Assembly: GCA_049997955.1 (NCBI GenBank)
Contig: JAEBDY010000017.1
Coordinates: forward strand, 1-64,000
From: Umezawaea sp049997955
GTDB taxonomy: Bacteria > Actinomycetota > Actinomycetes > Mycobacteriales > Pseudonocardiaceae
Length of the DNA: 64,000 nucleotides
Direction: 5' to 3'
How positions within the stretch are numbered: the first letter of the stretch is position 1; each line of letters opens with the position of its first letter. A program made the position numbers and the translations under genes. Below the pieces are notes generated by a model that was not told where the DNA came from, ran no database searches, and saw only the letters and a list, made by a program, of their open reading frames with translations. Of this stretch, positions 56,778 through 64,000 are shown piece by piece.

Positions 56778-58459
56778 TGTCGGAAACGGTAGAGCGAGCG
56801 GAGGCGTCGCCGAAGGGCGAGTCGCTGCTCACCCACCGTCAGATCCTGACGATCCTGTCGGGCCTGCTGCTGGGGATGTTCCTCGCGGCGCTGGACCAGA
56901 CGATCGTCTCGTCGGCGATGAAGACCATCGCCGACGAACTGCAGGGCCAGACGCTGCAGGCGTGGGCCACCACGGCGTACCTGATCACCGCCACGATCAC
57001 GACGCCGCTGTACGGCAAGCTCTCGGACATCTACGGCCGCAAGCCGATGTACCTGAGCGCCATCACGCTGTTCCTGATCGGGTCGCTGCTCTCGGGCATC
57101 GCGAGCTCGATGTACGAGCTGGCCGCGTTCCGCGCGGTCCAGGGCCTCGGCGCGGGCGGCCTGATGTCGCTCGGCATGGCGATCCTCGCGGACATCACGT
57201 CGCCGCGCGAGCGCAGCAAGTACTCCGCGTACTTCATGGCCGTGTTCGGCGTGTCCAGCGTCGCGGGCCCGGTCGTCGGCGGACTGTTCGCCGGGCTGGA
57301 CTCGTTCGCGGGCATCACGGGCTGGCGCTGGGTGTTCCTGGTCAACGTGCCGATCGCGCTGATCGCGCTCGTCGTGGTCGCCAAGGTGCTCAACGTGCCG
57401 CACAAGCGGGTCGACCACCGGGTCGACTACTGGGGCGCGGGTCTGCTCAGCGTCGGCCTGGTGCCGCTGCTGATCGTCGCCGAGCAGGGGCGCGAGTGGG
57501 GCTGGGCGTCCGGCACCTCGATCGCGATGTACGCGCTCGGCGTGCTGGGGATCGTGGGCTTCGTGTTCAACGAGAAGCGCATGGGCGACGAGGCGCTGCT
57601 GCCGCTGAGGCTGTTCCGCAGCGGCACGTTCTCGCTCGGCAACACGATCAACTTCGTGATGGGCATCGGCATGTTCGGCGGCATGGTCTCGCTGCCGCTG
57701 TACCTGCAGATCGTCAAGGGCGCCTCGGCGACCGAAGCAGGACTGATGCTGCTCCCGCTGACGTTCGGCATCATGTCGGCGGCCGGGATCAGCGGTCAGA
57801 TCACCGCGAAGACGGGCCGCTACAAGGTGTTCCCGATCATCGGGTTCGCCCTGATGGCCGCCGCGCTGTTCGCGTTCAGCACGATCGGCACGGACACGCC
57901 GAACGCGTTCACGCTGACCGTCATGTTCGTCATGGGCGCGGGCCTGGGCCTGTGCATGCAGACCCTGCTGCTGGCGATCCAGAACGACGCCGAGCCGAGG
58001 GACATGGGCGTCGCGACGTCGTCGGCCACGTTCTTCCGCCAGATCGGCGGCACCGTGGGCACCGCGGTGTTCCTGTCGATCCTGTTCAGCAGCGTCGGCG
58101 ACAAGATCGGCAACGCGCTGACCACGGCGGTCGGCAACCCGGACTTCCAGGCCGCGCTGGCGAAGCCGGAGAACGCCCAGTTCGCCCAGAGCCTGCAGGG
58201 CGGCGGCGGAACCGGCGTCGACCTGAACAACACCGAGTTCCTCAAGACCCTCGACCCGGTGCTGGCGCGTCCGTTCCTGGACGGCTTCTCCGGCGCGATC
58301 GACACGGTGTTCCTGGTCGGCGGTGTAGTGGTGCTCATCGGCTTCGCGCTCGTCTGGTTCATCAAGGAAACCCCGCTCTCCACCCGCTCAGGCCTGGAGC
58401 GCATGAACGACGAGAACGACGCCAAGCAGGCGGCAGCACCCCCGCTGCCGATCCACTGA
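56777..58459 (+). CDS. DHA2-family (EmrB/QacA) multidrug exporter
   Basis: The 560-residue protein has fourteen predicted membrane segments. Motifs include LAALDQTIVSSAMKTI (motif D1 of 14-TM exporters), GKLSDIYGRKPMYL (loop 2-3) and VFGVSSVAGPVVGGLF (antiporter motif C). It would pump drugs or lipophilic metabolites out with proton import. ATG 56777 overlaps the MarR stop by one base and AGGAGGGG is 10-15 bases upstream. A T-run follows its stop and leads into the dispersed repeat. Confidence 0.93.
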   Translation: MSETVERAEASPKGESLLTHRQILTILSGLLLGMFLAALDQTIVSSAMKTIADELQGQTLQAWATTAYLITATITTPLYGKLSDIYGRKPMYLSAITLFLIGSLLSGIASSMYELAAFRAVQGLGAGGLMSLGMAILADITSPRERSKYSAYFMAVFGVSSVAGPVVGGLFAGLDSFAGITGWRWVFLVNVPIALIALVVVAKVLNVPHKRVDHRVDYWGAGLLSVGLVPLLIVAEQGREWGWASGTSIAMYALGVLGIVGFVFNEKRMGDEALLPLRLFRSGTFSLGNTINFVMGIGMFGGMVSLPLYLQIVKGASATEAGLMLLPLTFGIMSAAGISGQITAKTGRYKVFPIIGFALMAAALFAFSTIGTDTPNAFTLTVMFVMGAGLGLCMQTLLLAIQNDAEPRDMGVATSSATFFRQIGGTVGTAVFLSILFSSVGDKIGNALTTAVGNPDFQAALAKPENAQFAQSLQGGGGTGVDLNNTEFLKTLDPVLARPFLDGFSGAIDTVFLVGGVVVLIGFALVWFIKETPLSTRSGLERMNDENDAKQAAAPPLPIH

Positions 58460-58466
58460 GTTTTTT

Positions 58467-58822
58467 TCTGGCTGCTCCGCAGACCAGGGCTCGGCCGCCA
58501 TAAGTCGGCAGTTCGTGCCTGATTTTCCGACGAATCTCGCTGCGCTCGGTTGCCGGAAAATCGGGCCCGACCTACCGACGCGGCCTCGCAACGGCCGGAG
58601 GTTCACTCGAAGGCATGAAAAAGGGCCCCGCACCTCGATGAGGTGCGGGGCCCTTTTCACGTCACATACGCACTTCGCCAGCCCCAGCGCGAGGCCGCGT
58701 CGGTAGGTCGGGTCACCATTTTTTCGAGCAGGGCGGTGACGAAGTCCCTGCCCTGCTCGAAAAAATCGGGGCACGAACTGCCGACTTATGGCGGCCGAGC
58801 CCTGGTCTGCGGAGCAGCCAGA
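58467..58822. repeat. Dispersed hairpin element, copies B1 and B2 as a nested inverted repeat
   Basis: Outer arms 58467-58519 and 58770-58822 are a perfect 53-base inverted repeat. Inner arms 58566-58589 and 58689-58712 are a perfect 24-base inverted repeat. Each half has its own hairpin: a 9-base stem in the left half (58521-58529 with 58554-58562) and the standard 17-base stem in the right half (58718-58734 with 58750-58766). A third hairpin lies in the middle. The stems differ while the flanks are identical, as if hairpin cores are exchanged between fixed flanks. It fills the space between two convergent genes. Confidence 0.93.
58619..58657. terminator. Central bidirectional terminator in the repeat
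   Basis: A perfect 17-base stem (58619-58635 with 58641-58657), AAAA on one side and TTTT on the other, with a five-base loop. It would stop both the DHA2 exporter and ppa transcripts. Confidence 0.9.
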
Positions 58823-58828
58823 GAAGAT

Positions 58829-59332
58829 TCAGTGGTCTTCGCCGCGTGCTACGGCGTCCTTGAGGCGCTGGTAGGAGCGGACGACCTCGGCTTCGGCTTC
58901 GACGCGGCCCACCCAGCTCGCGCCTTCGACGCTCTTGCCGGGCTCCAGGTCCTTGTAGACCTCGAAGAAGTGCTGGATCTCCAGCCGGTAGAACTCGTTC
59001 AGGTGGTGGATGTCGCGCAGGTGCTCCGACCGCGGGTCGTCGGCGGGCACGCAGAGCAGCTTGTCGTCGCCGCCCTTCTCGTCGGTCATGCGGAACATGC
59101 CGATGGCGCGCGACTTGATCAGGCAGCCGGGGAACGTGGGCTCCTGGACGATCACCAGCGCGTCGAGCGGGTCGCCGTCCTCGCCGAGGGTGTTGTCCAC
59201 GAACCCGTAGTCCGCCGGGTACTGGGTGGCCGTGAACAGGGTGCGGTCCAAGCGGATGCGACCTGTCTTGTGGTCCATCTCGTACTTGTTGCGCACACCC
59301 TTGGGGATCTCGATGGTGACGTCGAACTCCAC
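58829..59332 (-). CDS. ppa: Inorganic pyrophosphatase (family I)
   Basis: The 167-residue soluble enzyme hydrolyses pyrophosphate. It starts VEFDVTIEIPKGVRNKYEMDHKTGRIRLDR and has the family signature DGDPLDALV (metal-binding aspartates) after YPADYGFVDNTLGE. The GTG at 59332 has GAGGA seven bases upstream; the very long open frame above it is spurious. It is divergent from dacB with a 165-base spacer. The window also encodes a membrane pyrophosphatase, so the cell can either waste or conserve the bond energy. Confidence 0.97.
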   Translation of the reverse strand: MEFDVTIEIPKGVRNKYEMDHKTGRIRLDRTLFTATQYPADYGFVDNTLGEDGDPLDALVIVQEPTFPGCLIKSRAIGMFRMTDEKGGDDKLLCVPADDPRSEHLRDIHHLNEFYRLEIQHFFEVYKDLEPGKSVEGASWVGRVEAEAEVVRSYQRLKDAVARGEDH

Positions 59333-59497
59333 TGCGCGTCCTCTGCTTCGTCTCGCCTCGTCATGCTGAGGTGACGCCGCGTGTGCGACACCCTCTGCCG
59401 TTGCGCCACTAGTGTGGACTACGACGACCACCCGACCCGCATCGTGGTGGGTGCCTGCGGGTGTGAGATTGCCCTTAGAAGATCTACGGAGGATCGC

Positions 59498-61291
59498 GTG
59501 CCCGGACCTGGCGACCCCGATCCCGGTGCGCCGGACGAGCTTTCGTGGCCCACCGAGGACGACGACTCGGGTGTGTTCGAGATCGCACCCGAGCAGGAGA
59601 CGGTGCAGGTGGCGCCGGAACAGCAGGAGGTGCGGCCCGCACCCGAGCAGCCGACGGTGCAGGTGCAGCGACCGAAGCCTCCGACGGCCCAGCCGCCGCC
59701 GAAGCCCCGGCCCGCTGATCCGCCGACCATGCGGATCCAGGTGCCGCGTCCCCAGCCCAAGCTGCCGCAGCTGTCCCCGCCGCAACGGCCGGTCCAGCCC
59801 GAGCCGCCTACGCAGCGTGCGATGCCCGAGCGGATCGCCCCGCAGGCCGACCCGGCTCCCGCCGCCGAACCCGAGCAGCCCTCCCCGCCGCAGGAGACCG
59901 CGGAGGCCAAGCGGAAGCGGCCGCTGCTGCTCGTCGGCGCGCTCGTGCTGGTGGTGGCCCTCGTGGGCGGTGTGCTGTTCGCGTCCACGAAGCTCGACTG
60001 GTTCGGTGGCAGCCCGGAACTGACCACCGCTGCGCCCGCTCCTCCCGCGAAGGTGTCGCTCTCGGTGAAGGGCGTCTCCCCGGACGCGCCGACGCCGAGC
60101 GCCTCGGGCGTCAAGGCGGCCCTGGCCGGGCCCGCCGCGGCAGGCGCGCTGAGCCCGTTGACCGGTGTCGTGATCGACCCGTCGACCGGCACCGCGCTGT
60201 GGCAGCAGGGCGACACGACGCCGCTGGTCCCGGCGTCCACGATCAAGATCCTGGCCGTCGCCGCGGCGCTGCTGTCGATCGAGCACACCGCCCAGCTGTC
60301 CACCAAGGTCGTCCAGGGCGACGCGCCCGGCACCGTGGTGGTCATCGGCGGCGGCGACCCCACCCTGTCCTCCCGACCGGCGGGCTCGCCGACCCTCTAC
60401 CCCGGCGCCGCGACCCTCGACGACCTCGCCGCGCAGGTCGAGGCCGCCGCGGACGGTCCGATCACCCAGGTCCGGTTCGACCTCGGCCGCTACACGGGCG
60501 AGGGCGCCGCACCGGGCTGGGACCCGCTCGACATCCCCGGCGGGTCCTACACGCCGATCGTGCCGTTCATGACCGACGGCGGCAGGCAGGACCCCCTTAA
60601 CCCGAACAGCCCGCGCACCGCCACGCCCGCGATGGACGCCGCCACCGGGCTCGCCCAGCGGCTCGGCGTGAGCGACGTCGCCGCGGGCCCCGCCCCGTCG
60701 AACGCGAACCCGAAGGTGCTCGGCGAGGTCAAGTCCGTCCCGATGGACCAGCTGGCCGAGAACGCCATGCAGATCTCGGACAACGTGCTGGCCGAGGCCA
60801 TCGCCCGCGAGGTCGCCAAGGTCAACGGCCAGCCCGCGTCGTTCGACGGCGCGGCGAAGGCCGTCCGGGACGTCCTGACGAAGAACCAGTTCGACCTCAC
60901 CGGAGCCACGGTCGTCGACGCCAGCGGTCTCTCGTCCCAGAACAAGATCCCGGCGAAGCTGCTCGGCCAGATCCTCGACGTCGCGGCGAAGCCGGACGCG
61001 AGCGACCCCCGCACCGCGAAGCTGCGCCCGCTGCTGACCGCGCTGCCGGTCGCGGGCGGCAGCGGCACCCTGGCGAACCGCTACCAGCAGGAGGCGGCGA
61101 GCGGCAAGGGCTGGGTGCGGGCCAAGACCGGCACGCTGACCGGCGTGAACTCGCTCGCGGGCGCCGTCGTGGACACCGACGGGAAGCTGCTGGTGTTCGC
61201 CTTCATGTCGAACAGCCCCGCGAACACGGACGAGGTGCGCGAGGCGCTGGACGTGCTGGCCGCCACGCTGCGCGGCTGCGGCTGTGCGTAG
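59498..61291 (+). CDS. dacB: D-alanyl-D-alanine carboxypeptidase/endopeptidase (PBP4 type)
   Basis: The 597-residue protein has a Pro/Gln/Glu-rich cytoplasmic N-terminus (about 1-140), a membrane anchor (PLLLVGALVLVVALVGGVLF) and an external penicillin-binding domain with SxxK (PASTIKIL), SDN and KTG (AKTGTLTG). The long Pro-rich N-terminus is normal in actinomycetes. GTG 59498 has GGAGG five bases upstream. It trims peptidoglycan stem peptides. It is followed 27 bases later by the metalloprotease-like gene, as with Rv3627c-Rv3626c. Confidence 0.95.
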   Translation: MPGPGDPDPGAPDELSWPTEDDDSGVFEIAPEQETVQVAPEQQEVRPAPEQPTVQVQRPKPPTAQPPPKPRPADPPTMRIQVPRPQPKLPQLSPPQRPVQPEPPTQRAMPERIAPQADPAPAAEPEQPSPPQETAEAKRKRPLLLVGALVLVVALVGGVLFASTKLDWFGGSPELTTAAPAPPAKVSLSVKGVSPDAPTPSASGVKAALAGPAAAGALSPLTGVVIDPSTGTALWQQGDTTPLVPASTIKILAVAAALLSIEHTAQLSTKVVQGDAPGTVVVIGGGDPTLSSRPAGSPTLYPGAATLDDLAAQVEAAADGPITQVRFDLGRYTGEGAAPGWDPLDIPGGSYTPIVPFMTDGGRQDPLNPNSPRTATPAMDAATGLAQRLGVSDVAAGPAPSNANPKVLGEVKSVPMDQLAENAMQISDNVLAEAIAREVAKVNGQPASFDGAAKAVRDVLTKNQFDLTGATVVDASGLSSQNKIPAKLLGQILDVAAKPDASDPRTAKLRPLLTALPVAGGSGTLANRYQQEAASGKGWVRAKTGTLTGVNSLAGAVVDTDGKLLVFAFMSNSPANTDEVREALDVLAATLRGCGCA

Positions 61292-61318
61292 TCGGTTCGC
61301 GCAGGTAGCGTCGGAAAG

Positions 61319-62386
61319 GTGAACGCGGCACCGCAAGCCCGTGTGGCACGACCGGGCGAGACGAACACCCCCGTCGACTGGGAGTTGGCCGCGTCGACGG
61401 CCGCTCGTCTCGTGCGCCCCGGCCCGATCATCCCCAGAGCCGAGGCCGACATCGCGGTCCACCGGCTGCGGGAGCTCGCGCCCGAGGCCGAACTGCACGT
61501 CCGCGAGCTGACCGGCCTCGGCCACGGCCTGCCGCTGCTGCCCGGCGAGGTCGTGGACCGGCCCGCGTGGGCGCGGGCCGCGGTGCAGGGGCTGGCCGCG
61601 CTGACCGACTCCGCGATGACCCGCCAGGAAGGTCCGCTCGGCGGGGTCGTGGCGACCACGGCCGGCGTGCAGGCGGGGATCGTGCTGTCGTTCCTCAGCT
61701 CCCGCGTGCTCGGCCAGTACGACCCGTTCGGGATGGACGGCGCGGGCAGGCTGCTGCTGGTGGCGCCGAACATCGTCGCGGCCCAGCGGGCGCTGGACGT
61801 GCCCGCCGAGGACTTCAGCCTGTGGGTCTGCCTGCACGAGTGCACGCACCGGCTCCAGTTCACCGGCGTGCCGTGGCTGCGCGACTACTTCGCCCAGCAG
61901 GTGGCCGAGCTGCTGGCCGCCATGGACTCCTCGTCCGGCTCGATCACCAAACTGCCGGAGGTGGTGCGCGAGTTCCGCAAGCGGATCCGCGACACCGACG
62001 GCCCGATGGGGCTGATCGAGCTGTTCCAGTCGGCCGAGCAGAAGGCCTCGATCGACCGGCTGGTCGCGCTGTCGACGCTGCTCGAAGGCCACGCGGACCA
62101 CGTGATGGACGCCGTCGGCCCGTCCGTGGTGCCGTCGGTGCACACGATCCGCGACCGGTTCACCGAGCGCCGCAAGGGCGGCGGCGTGCTGGACCGGGTG
62201 CTGCGCACGCTGCTGGGCGTCGAGGCGAAGGTCCGCCAGTACGCCGAGGGCGCCGCGTTCACCGGGCACGTCGTGGACGCGGTGGGCATGGAGCGCTTCA
62301 ACGCCGTCTGGACCTCGCCGGAGACCCTCCCGACCCGCGCGGAGATCACCGATCCCGCGGAGTGGCTGCGCCGCGTCGCACCGTGA
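61319..62386 (+). CDS. Zinc-dependent metalloprotease-like protein (DUF2342)
   Basis: The 355-residue protein has HECTH in LWVCLHECTHRLQF (about 165-178), an HExxH zincin motif, with a downstream LLEGHADHVMDAVG that supplies a third ligand. Family members are labelled zinc-dependent metalloprotease or 'F420 biosynthesis associated', without a known substrate. TAGCGT ends seven bases before the GTG, so the message is probably leaderless. It overlaps tilS by four bases (GTGA). Equivalent to Rv3626c. Confidence 0.88.
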   Translation: MNAAPQARVARPGETNTPVDWELAASTAARLVRPGPIIPRAEADIAVHRLRELAPEAELHVRELTGLGHGLPLLPGEVVDRPAWARAAVQGLAALTDSAMTRQEGPLGGVVATTAGVQAGIVLSFLSSRVLGQYDPFGMDGAGRLLLVAPNIVAAQRALDVPAEDFSLWVCLHECTHRLQFTGVPWLRDYFAQQVAELLAAMDSSSGSITKLPEVVREFRKRIRDTDGPMGLIELFQSAEQKASIDRLVALSTLLEGHADHVMDAVGPSVVPSVHTIRDRFTERRKGGGVLDRVLRTLLGVEAKVRQYAEGAAFTGHVVDAVGMERFNAVWTSPETLPTRAEITDPAEWLRRVAP

Positions 62387-63324
62387 GCCGTCCCGACCCG
62401 GCGGTCTCCGAGGTGCGGACGGCGGTCCGGAGGTTCCTGACCGGGACGGGCGGGCACTTGGCGTCCGGCGGGATCGCCGTCGCGGTGTCGGGCGGCGCGG
62501 ACTCGCTGGCGCTGGCCGCGGCGACCGCGCACGTCGCGAAGGGGACCGAGGTCCGCGCGCTCGTCGTGGACCACGGGTTGCAGCCCGGATCGGCGCAGGT
62601 CGCCGAACGGGCCGCCGAGCAGTGCCGGGGGCTCGGCCTGGTCACGGCGGTGCTGCCCGTCGTGGTCGACGGCGGCGGCGGACCGGAAGCGGCGGCCAGG
62701 CGGGCCCGCTACGCCGCGCTGCGGCCGTCGGACGGGCTCGTGCTGCTCGGGCACACCAGGGACGACCAGGCCGAGACCGTGCTGCTCGGCCTCGGCCGAG
62801 GCTCTGGGCCCCGGTCGATCGCGGGCATGAAGCCGCTCGACCCGCCGTGGGGCCGACCGCTGCTCGGCGTCACCAGGGCGGCCACGGCCGCCGCGTGCGC
62901 CGCGCTCGGGCTGGAGCCGTGGCACGACCCGCACAACACCGACCCGGCGTTCACCAGGGTGCGGCTGCGCACCGAGGTGCTGCCGCTGCTGGAGGACGTC
63001 CTCCAGGGCGGGGTGGCCGCCGCCCTGGCCCGCACCGCCGCCCAGCTGCGCGACGACAACGACGCGCTGGACGCGCTGGCGGAAGCCTTCGAAGGTGATC
63101 CTGCCGACGTCTCGGCACTGGAGCCGCTGCCCCCCGCGCTGCGCCGCCGGGTCATCCGACGCTGGTTGCTCGCGTCGGGCACGCCCGAGTTGTCCGATTC
63201 GCACGTTCGCGCCGTGGACGCGCTGGTAGCCGGGTGGCGAGGCCAGGGTGGAGTGTGGCTGTCCGGCGGGTTGGTGGCGCGGCGCGCGCATGGCAGGCTC
63301 AAGCTAGACCCGAAGCAGTCATGA
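62383..63324 (+). CDS. tilS: tRNA(Ile)-lysidine synthase
   Basis: The 313-residue enzyme adds lysine to C34 of tRNA-Ile(CAU), letting it read AUA. The PP-loop is AVSGGADSLALAAA near residue 37, followed by VVDHGLQPGSAQVAERAAEQC and LLGHTRDDQAETVLLGLGRGSG. The C-terminal tRNA-binding part is short, as in mycobacteria. The GTG start overlaps the upstream stop. It lies 13 bases before hpt, the conserved tilS-hpt-ftsH order. Confidence 0.95.
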   Translation: MSRPDPAVSEVRTAVRRFLTGTGGHLASGGIAVAVSGGADSLALAAATAHVAKGTEVRALVVDHGLQPGSAQVAERAAEQCRGLGLVTAVLPVVVDGGGGPEAAARRARYAALRPSDGLVLLGHTRDDQAETVLLGLGRGSGPRSIAGMKPLDPPWGRPLLGVTRAATAAACAALGLEPWHDPHNTDPAFTRVRLRTEVLPLLEDVLQGGVAAALARTAAQLRDDNDALDALAEAFEGDPADVSALEPLPPALRRRVIRRWLLASGTPELSDSHVRAVDALVAGWRGQGGVWLSGGLVARRAHGRLKLDPKQS

Positions 63325-63337
63325 CAGAGGGGAAACC

Positions 63338-63889
63338 GTGTACGACGGCGACATCGCCTCAACGCTGATCACCGAACAGGAGATCAGCGACAAGGTCACC
63401 GAACTCGCGAAGAAAGTCGCGGCCGACTACCCCGACGACGGTGGATCCGACCTCGTGCTGATCACTGTGCTCAAGGGCGCGGTGATGTTCATGACCGACC
63501 TGGCGAGGGCACTGCCCGTGCCGGTCCAGCTGGAGTTCATGGCAGTCAGCTCGTACGGCTCCTCGACGTCCTCCTCGGGCGTCGTCCGCATCCTCAAGGA
63601 CCTCGACCGCGACATCGCCGACCGCGACGTCCTCATCGTCGAGGACATCATCGACTCCGGACTCACGCTGTCGTGGCTGCTGAAGAACCTGGCATCGCGG
63701 AAACCGCGCTCGCTGGAAGTCTGCACGCTGCTGCGCAAACCCGACGCCGTCAAGGTCGAGGTGCCGGTCAAGTACGTCGGCTTCGACATCCCCAACGAAT
63801 TCGTCGTGGGCTACGGCCTGGACTACGCCGAGCGCTACCGCGACCTCCCGTACATCGGCACGCTGGACCCGAAGGTGTACACGGTGTAA
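63338..63889 (+). CDS. hpt: Hypoxanthine phosphoribosyltransferase
   Basis: The 183-residue enzyme salvages hypoxanthine and guanine to IMP and GMP. The PRPP-binding loop is VLIVEDIIDSGLTL near residue 98, with VLKGAVMFMTDLAR and FMAVSSYGSST before it and YVGFDIPNEFVVGYGLDYAERYR after it. GTG 63338 has GAGGGG upstream. ftsH normally follows, but a dispersed hairpin element comes next and the window ends there. Confidence 0.97.
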   Translation: MYDGDIASTLITEQEISDKVTELAKKVAADYPDDGGSDLVLITVLKGAVMFMTDLARALPVPVQLEFMAVSSYGSSTSSSGVVRILKDLDRDIADRDVLIVEDIIDSGLTLSWLLKNLASRKPRSLEVCTLLRKPDAVKVEVPVKYVGFDIPNEFVVGYGLDYAERYRDLPYIGTLDPKVYTV

Positions 63890-63896
63890 TTAGGTC

Positions 63897-64000
63897 GCTG
63901 CTCCGCAGACTCCGGGCTCGGCCGCCTTGGGTCGGCAGTTCGTGCCTCGATTTTTTCGAGCAGGGCAGGGACTTCGTCACCGCCCTGCTCGAAAAAATGG
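63897..64000 (+). repeat. Dispersed hairpin element, copy C (cut by window end)
   Basis: Starting eight bases after the hpt stop it carries GCTGCTCCGCAGAC, GTCGGCAGTTCGTGCC and the 17-base stem (63950-63966 with 63982-63998) shared with copies A and B2, in the orientation of copy A. It acts as the hpt terminator. The rest lies outside the window. Confidence 0.9.

Noticed and set aside
58467..58822. Insertion sequence
   Set aside because: Although it has long inverted repeats, it holds no transposase frame and is only 356 bases; best treated as a non-autonomous repeat.
59412..60023. Arg/Ser-rich frame inside dacB
   Set aside because: Shadow of the Pro-rich dacB N-terminus.

Overview
The window is chromosomal DNA of a high-GC actinomycete. 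Strong G/C third-position bias, frequent GTG starts, Tat and lipoprotein signals, F420-type oxidoreductases and gene order like Mycobacterium tuberculosis Rv3676 down to Rv3624 all point to Actinomycetia. Tad genes, a PE-free background, DUF5753-type regulators and an IclR/GH88 unit fit Pseudonocardiales (Saccharothrix, Lentzea, Actinosynnema group); this placement is inference. I see no prophage, transposase, CRISPR array or biosynthetic gene cluster.

Layout. 1-525: three stacked simple-sequence repeats. 526-3591: a sliding-clamp paralogue, a helix-turn-helix regulator and an MFS exporter. 4015-9966: a redox/envelope-stress block (crp, a small membrane protein, nth, a TlpA thioredoxin, a NUDIX hydrolase, the periplasmic protease marP, an alpha/beta hydrolase, a holin-like protein). 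10015-13324: nhaA and acs. 13563-15461: a GNAT, a degenerate Fic protein and a secreted DUF4232 protein. 15550-18078: kynA-kynU with a divergent Lrp regulator. 18064-24665: a peptidoglycan-salvage cluster (nagZ, namZ, an AmiE-like serine hydrolase, murR, murQ). 24785-26236: two small RNA genes, an Ms1-like RNA and a 6C RNA, on either side of a membrane-anchored HAD hydrolase. 26471-32256: ssd and the tad pilus locus, containing a 59-codon pilin and a regularly spaced array of palindromes. 32533-35567: a prim-pol-like protein and an MrfA/SftH-type helicase. 35779-46924: H+-pyrophosphatase, two paralogous lipoproteins, a LAGLIDADG-like protein, topA, an MFS protein fused to a dead thymidylate-kinase domain, and holB. 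46921-53629: IclR/GH88, a secreted protein with an acidic repeat tail, tRNA-Thr(CGU), a transglutaminase-like protein and small hypotheticals. 53616-58459: LLM oxidoreductase, inactive SNase/excalibur lipoprotein, hotdog thioesterase, MarR and a DHA2 drug exporter. 58829-63889: ppa, dacB, a zinc metalloprotease-like protein, tilS and hpt, a core block that normally leads into ftsH.

How it works together. Much of the window is conserved housekeeping. Less ordinary parts are (i) the Bacillus-like MurNAc recycling cluster, which would cut muropeptides outside the cell and feed MurNAc-6-phosphate to MurQ; (ii) a family of dispersed hairpin elements (49321, 58467-58822, 63897) that sit just after stop codons, one of them doubled into a 356-bp nested inverted repeat with perfect 53-bp arms; (iii) a roughly 33-bp-phased palindrome array inside the tad locus; (iv) several proteins that keep a family fold but have lost its catalytic residues (Fic, thymidylate kinase, SNase, epoxide hydrolase). 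Many genes appear leaderless, with a TAnnnT box about six bases before the start codon.
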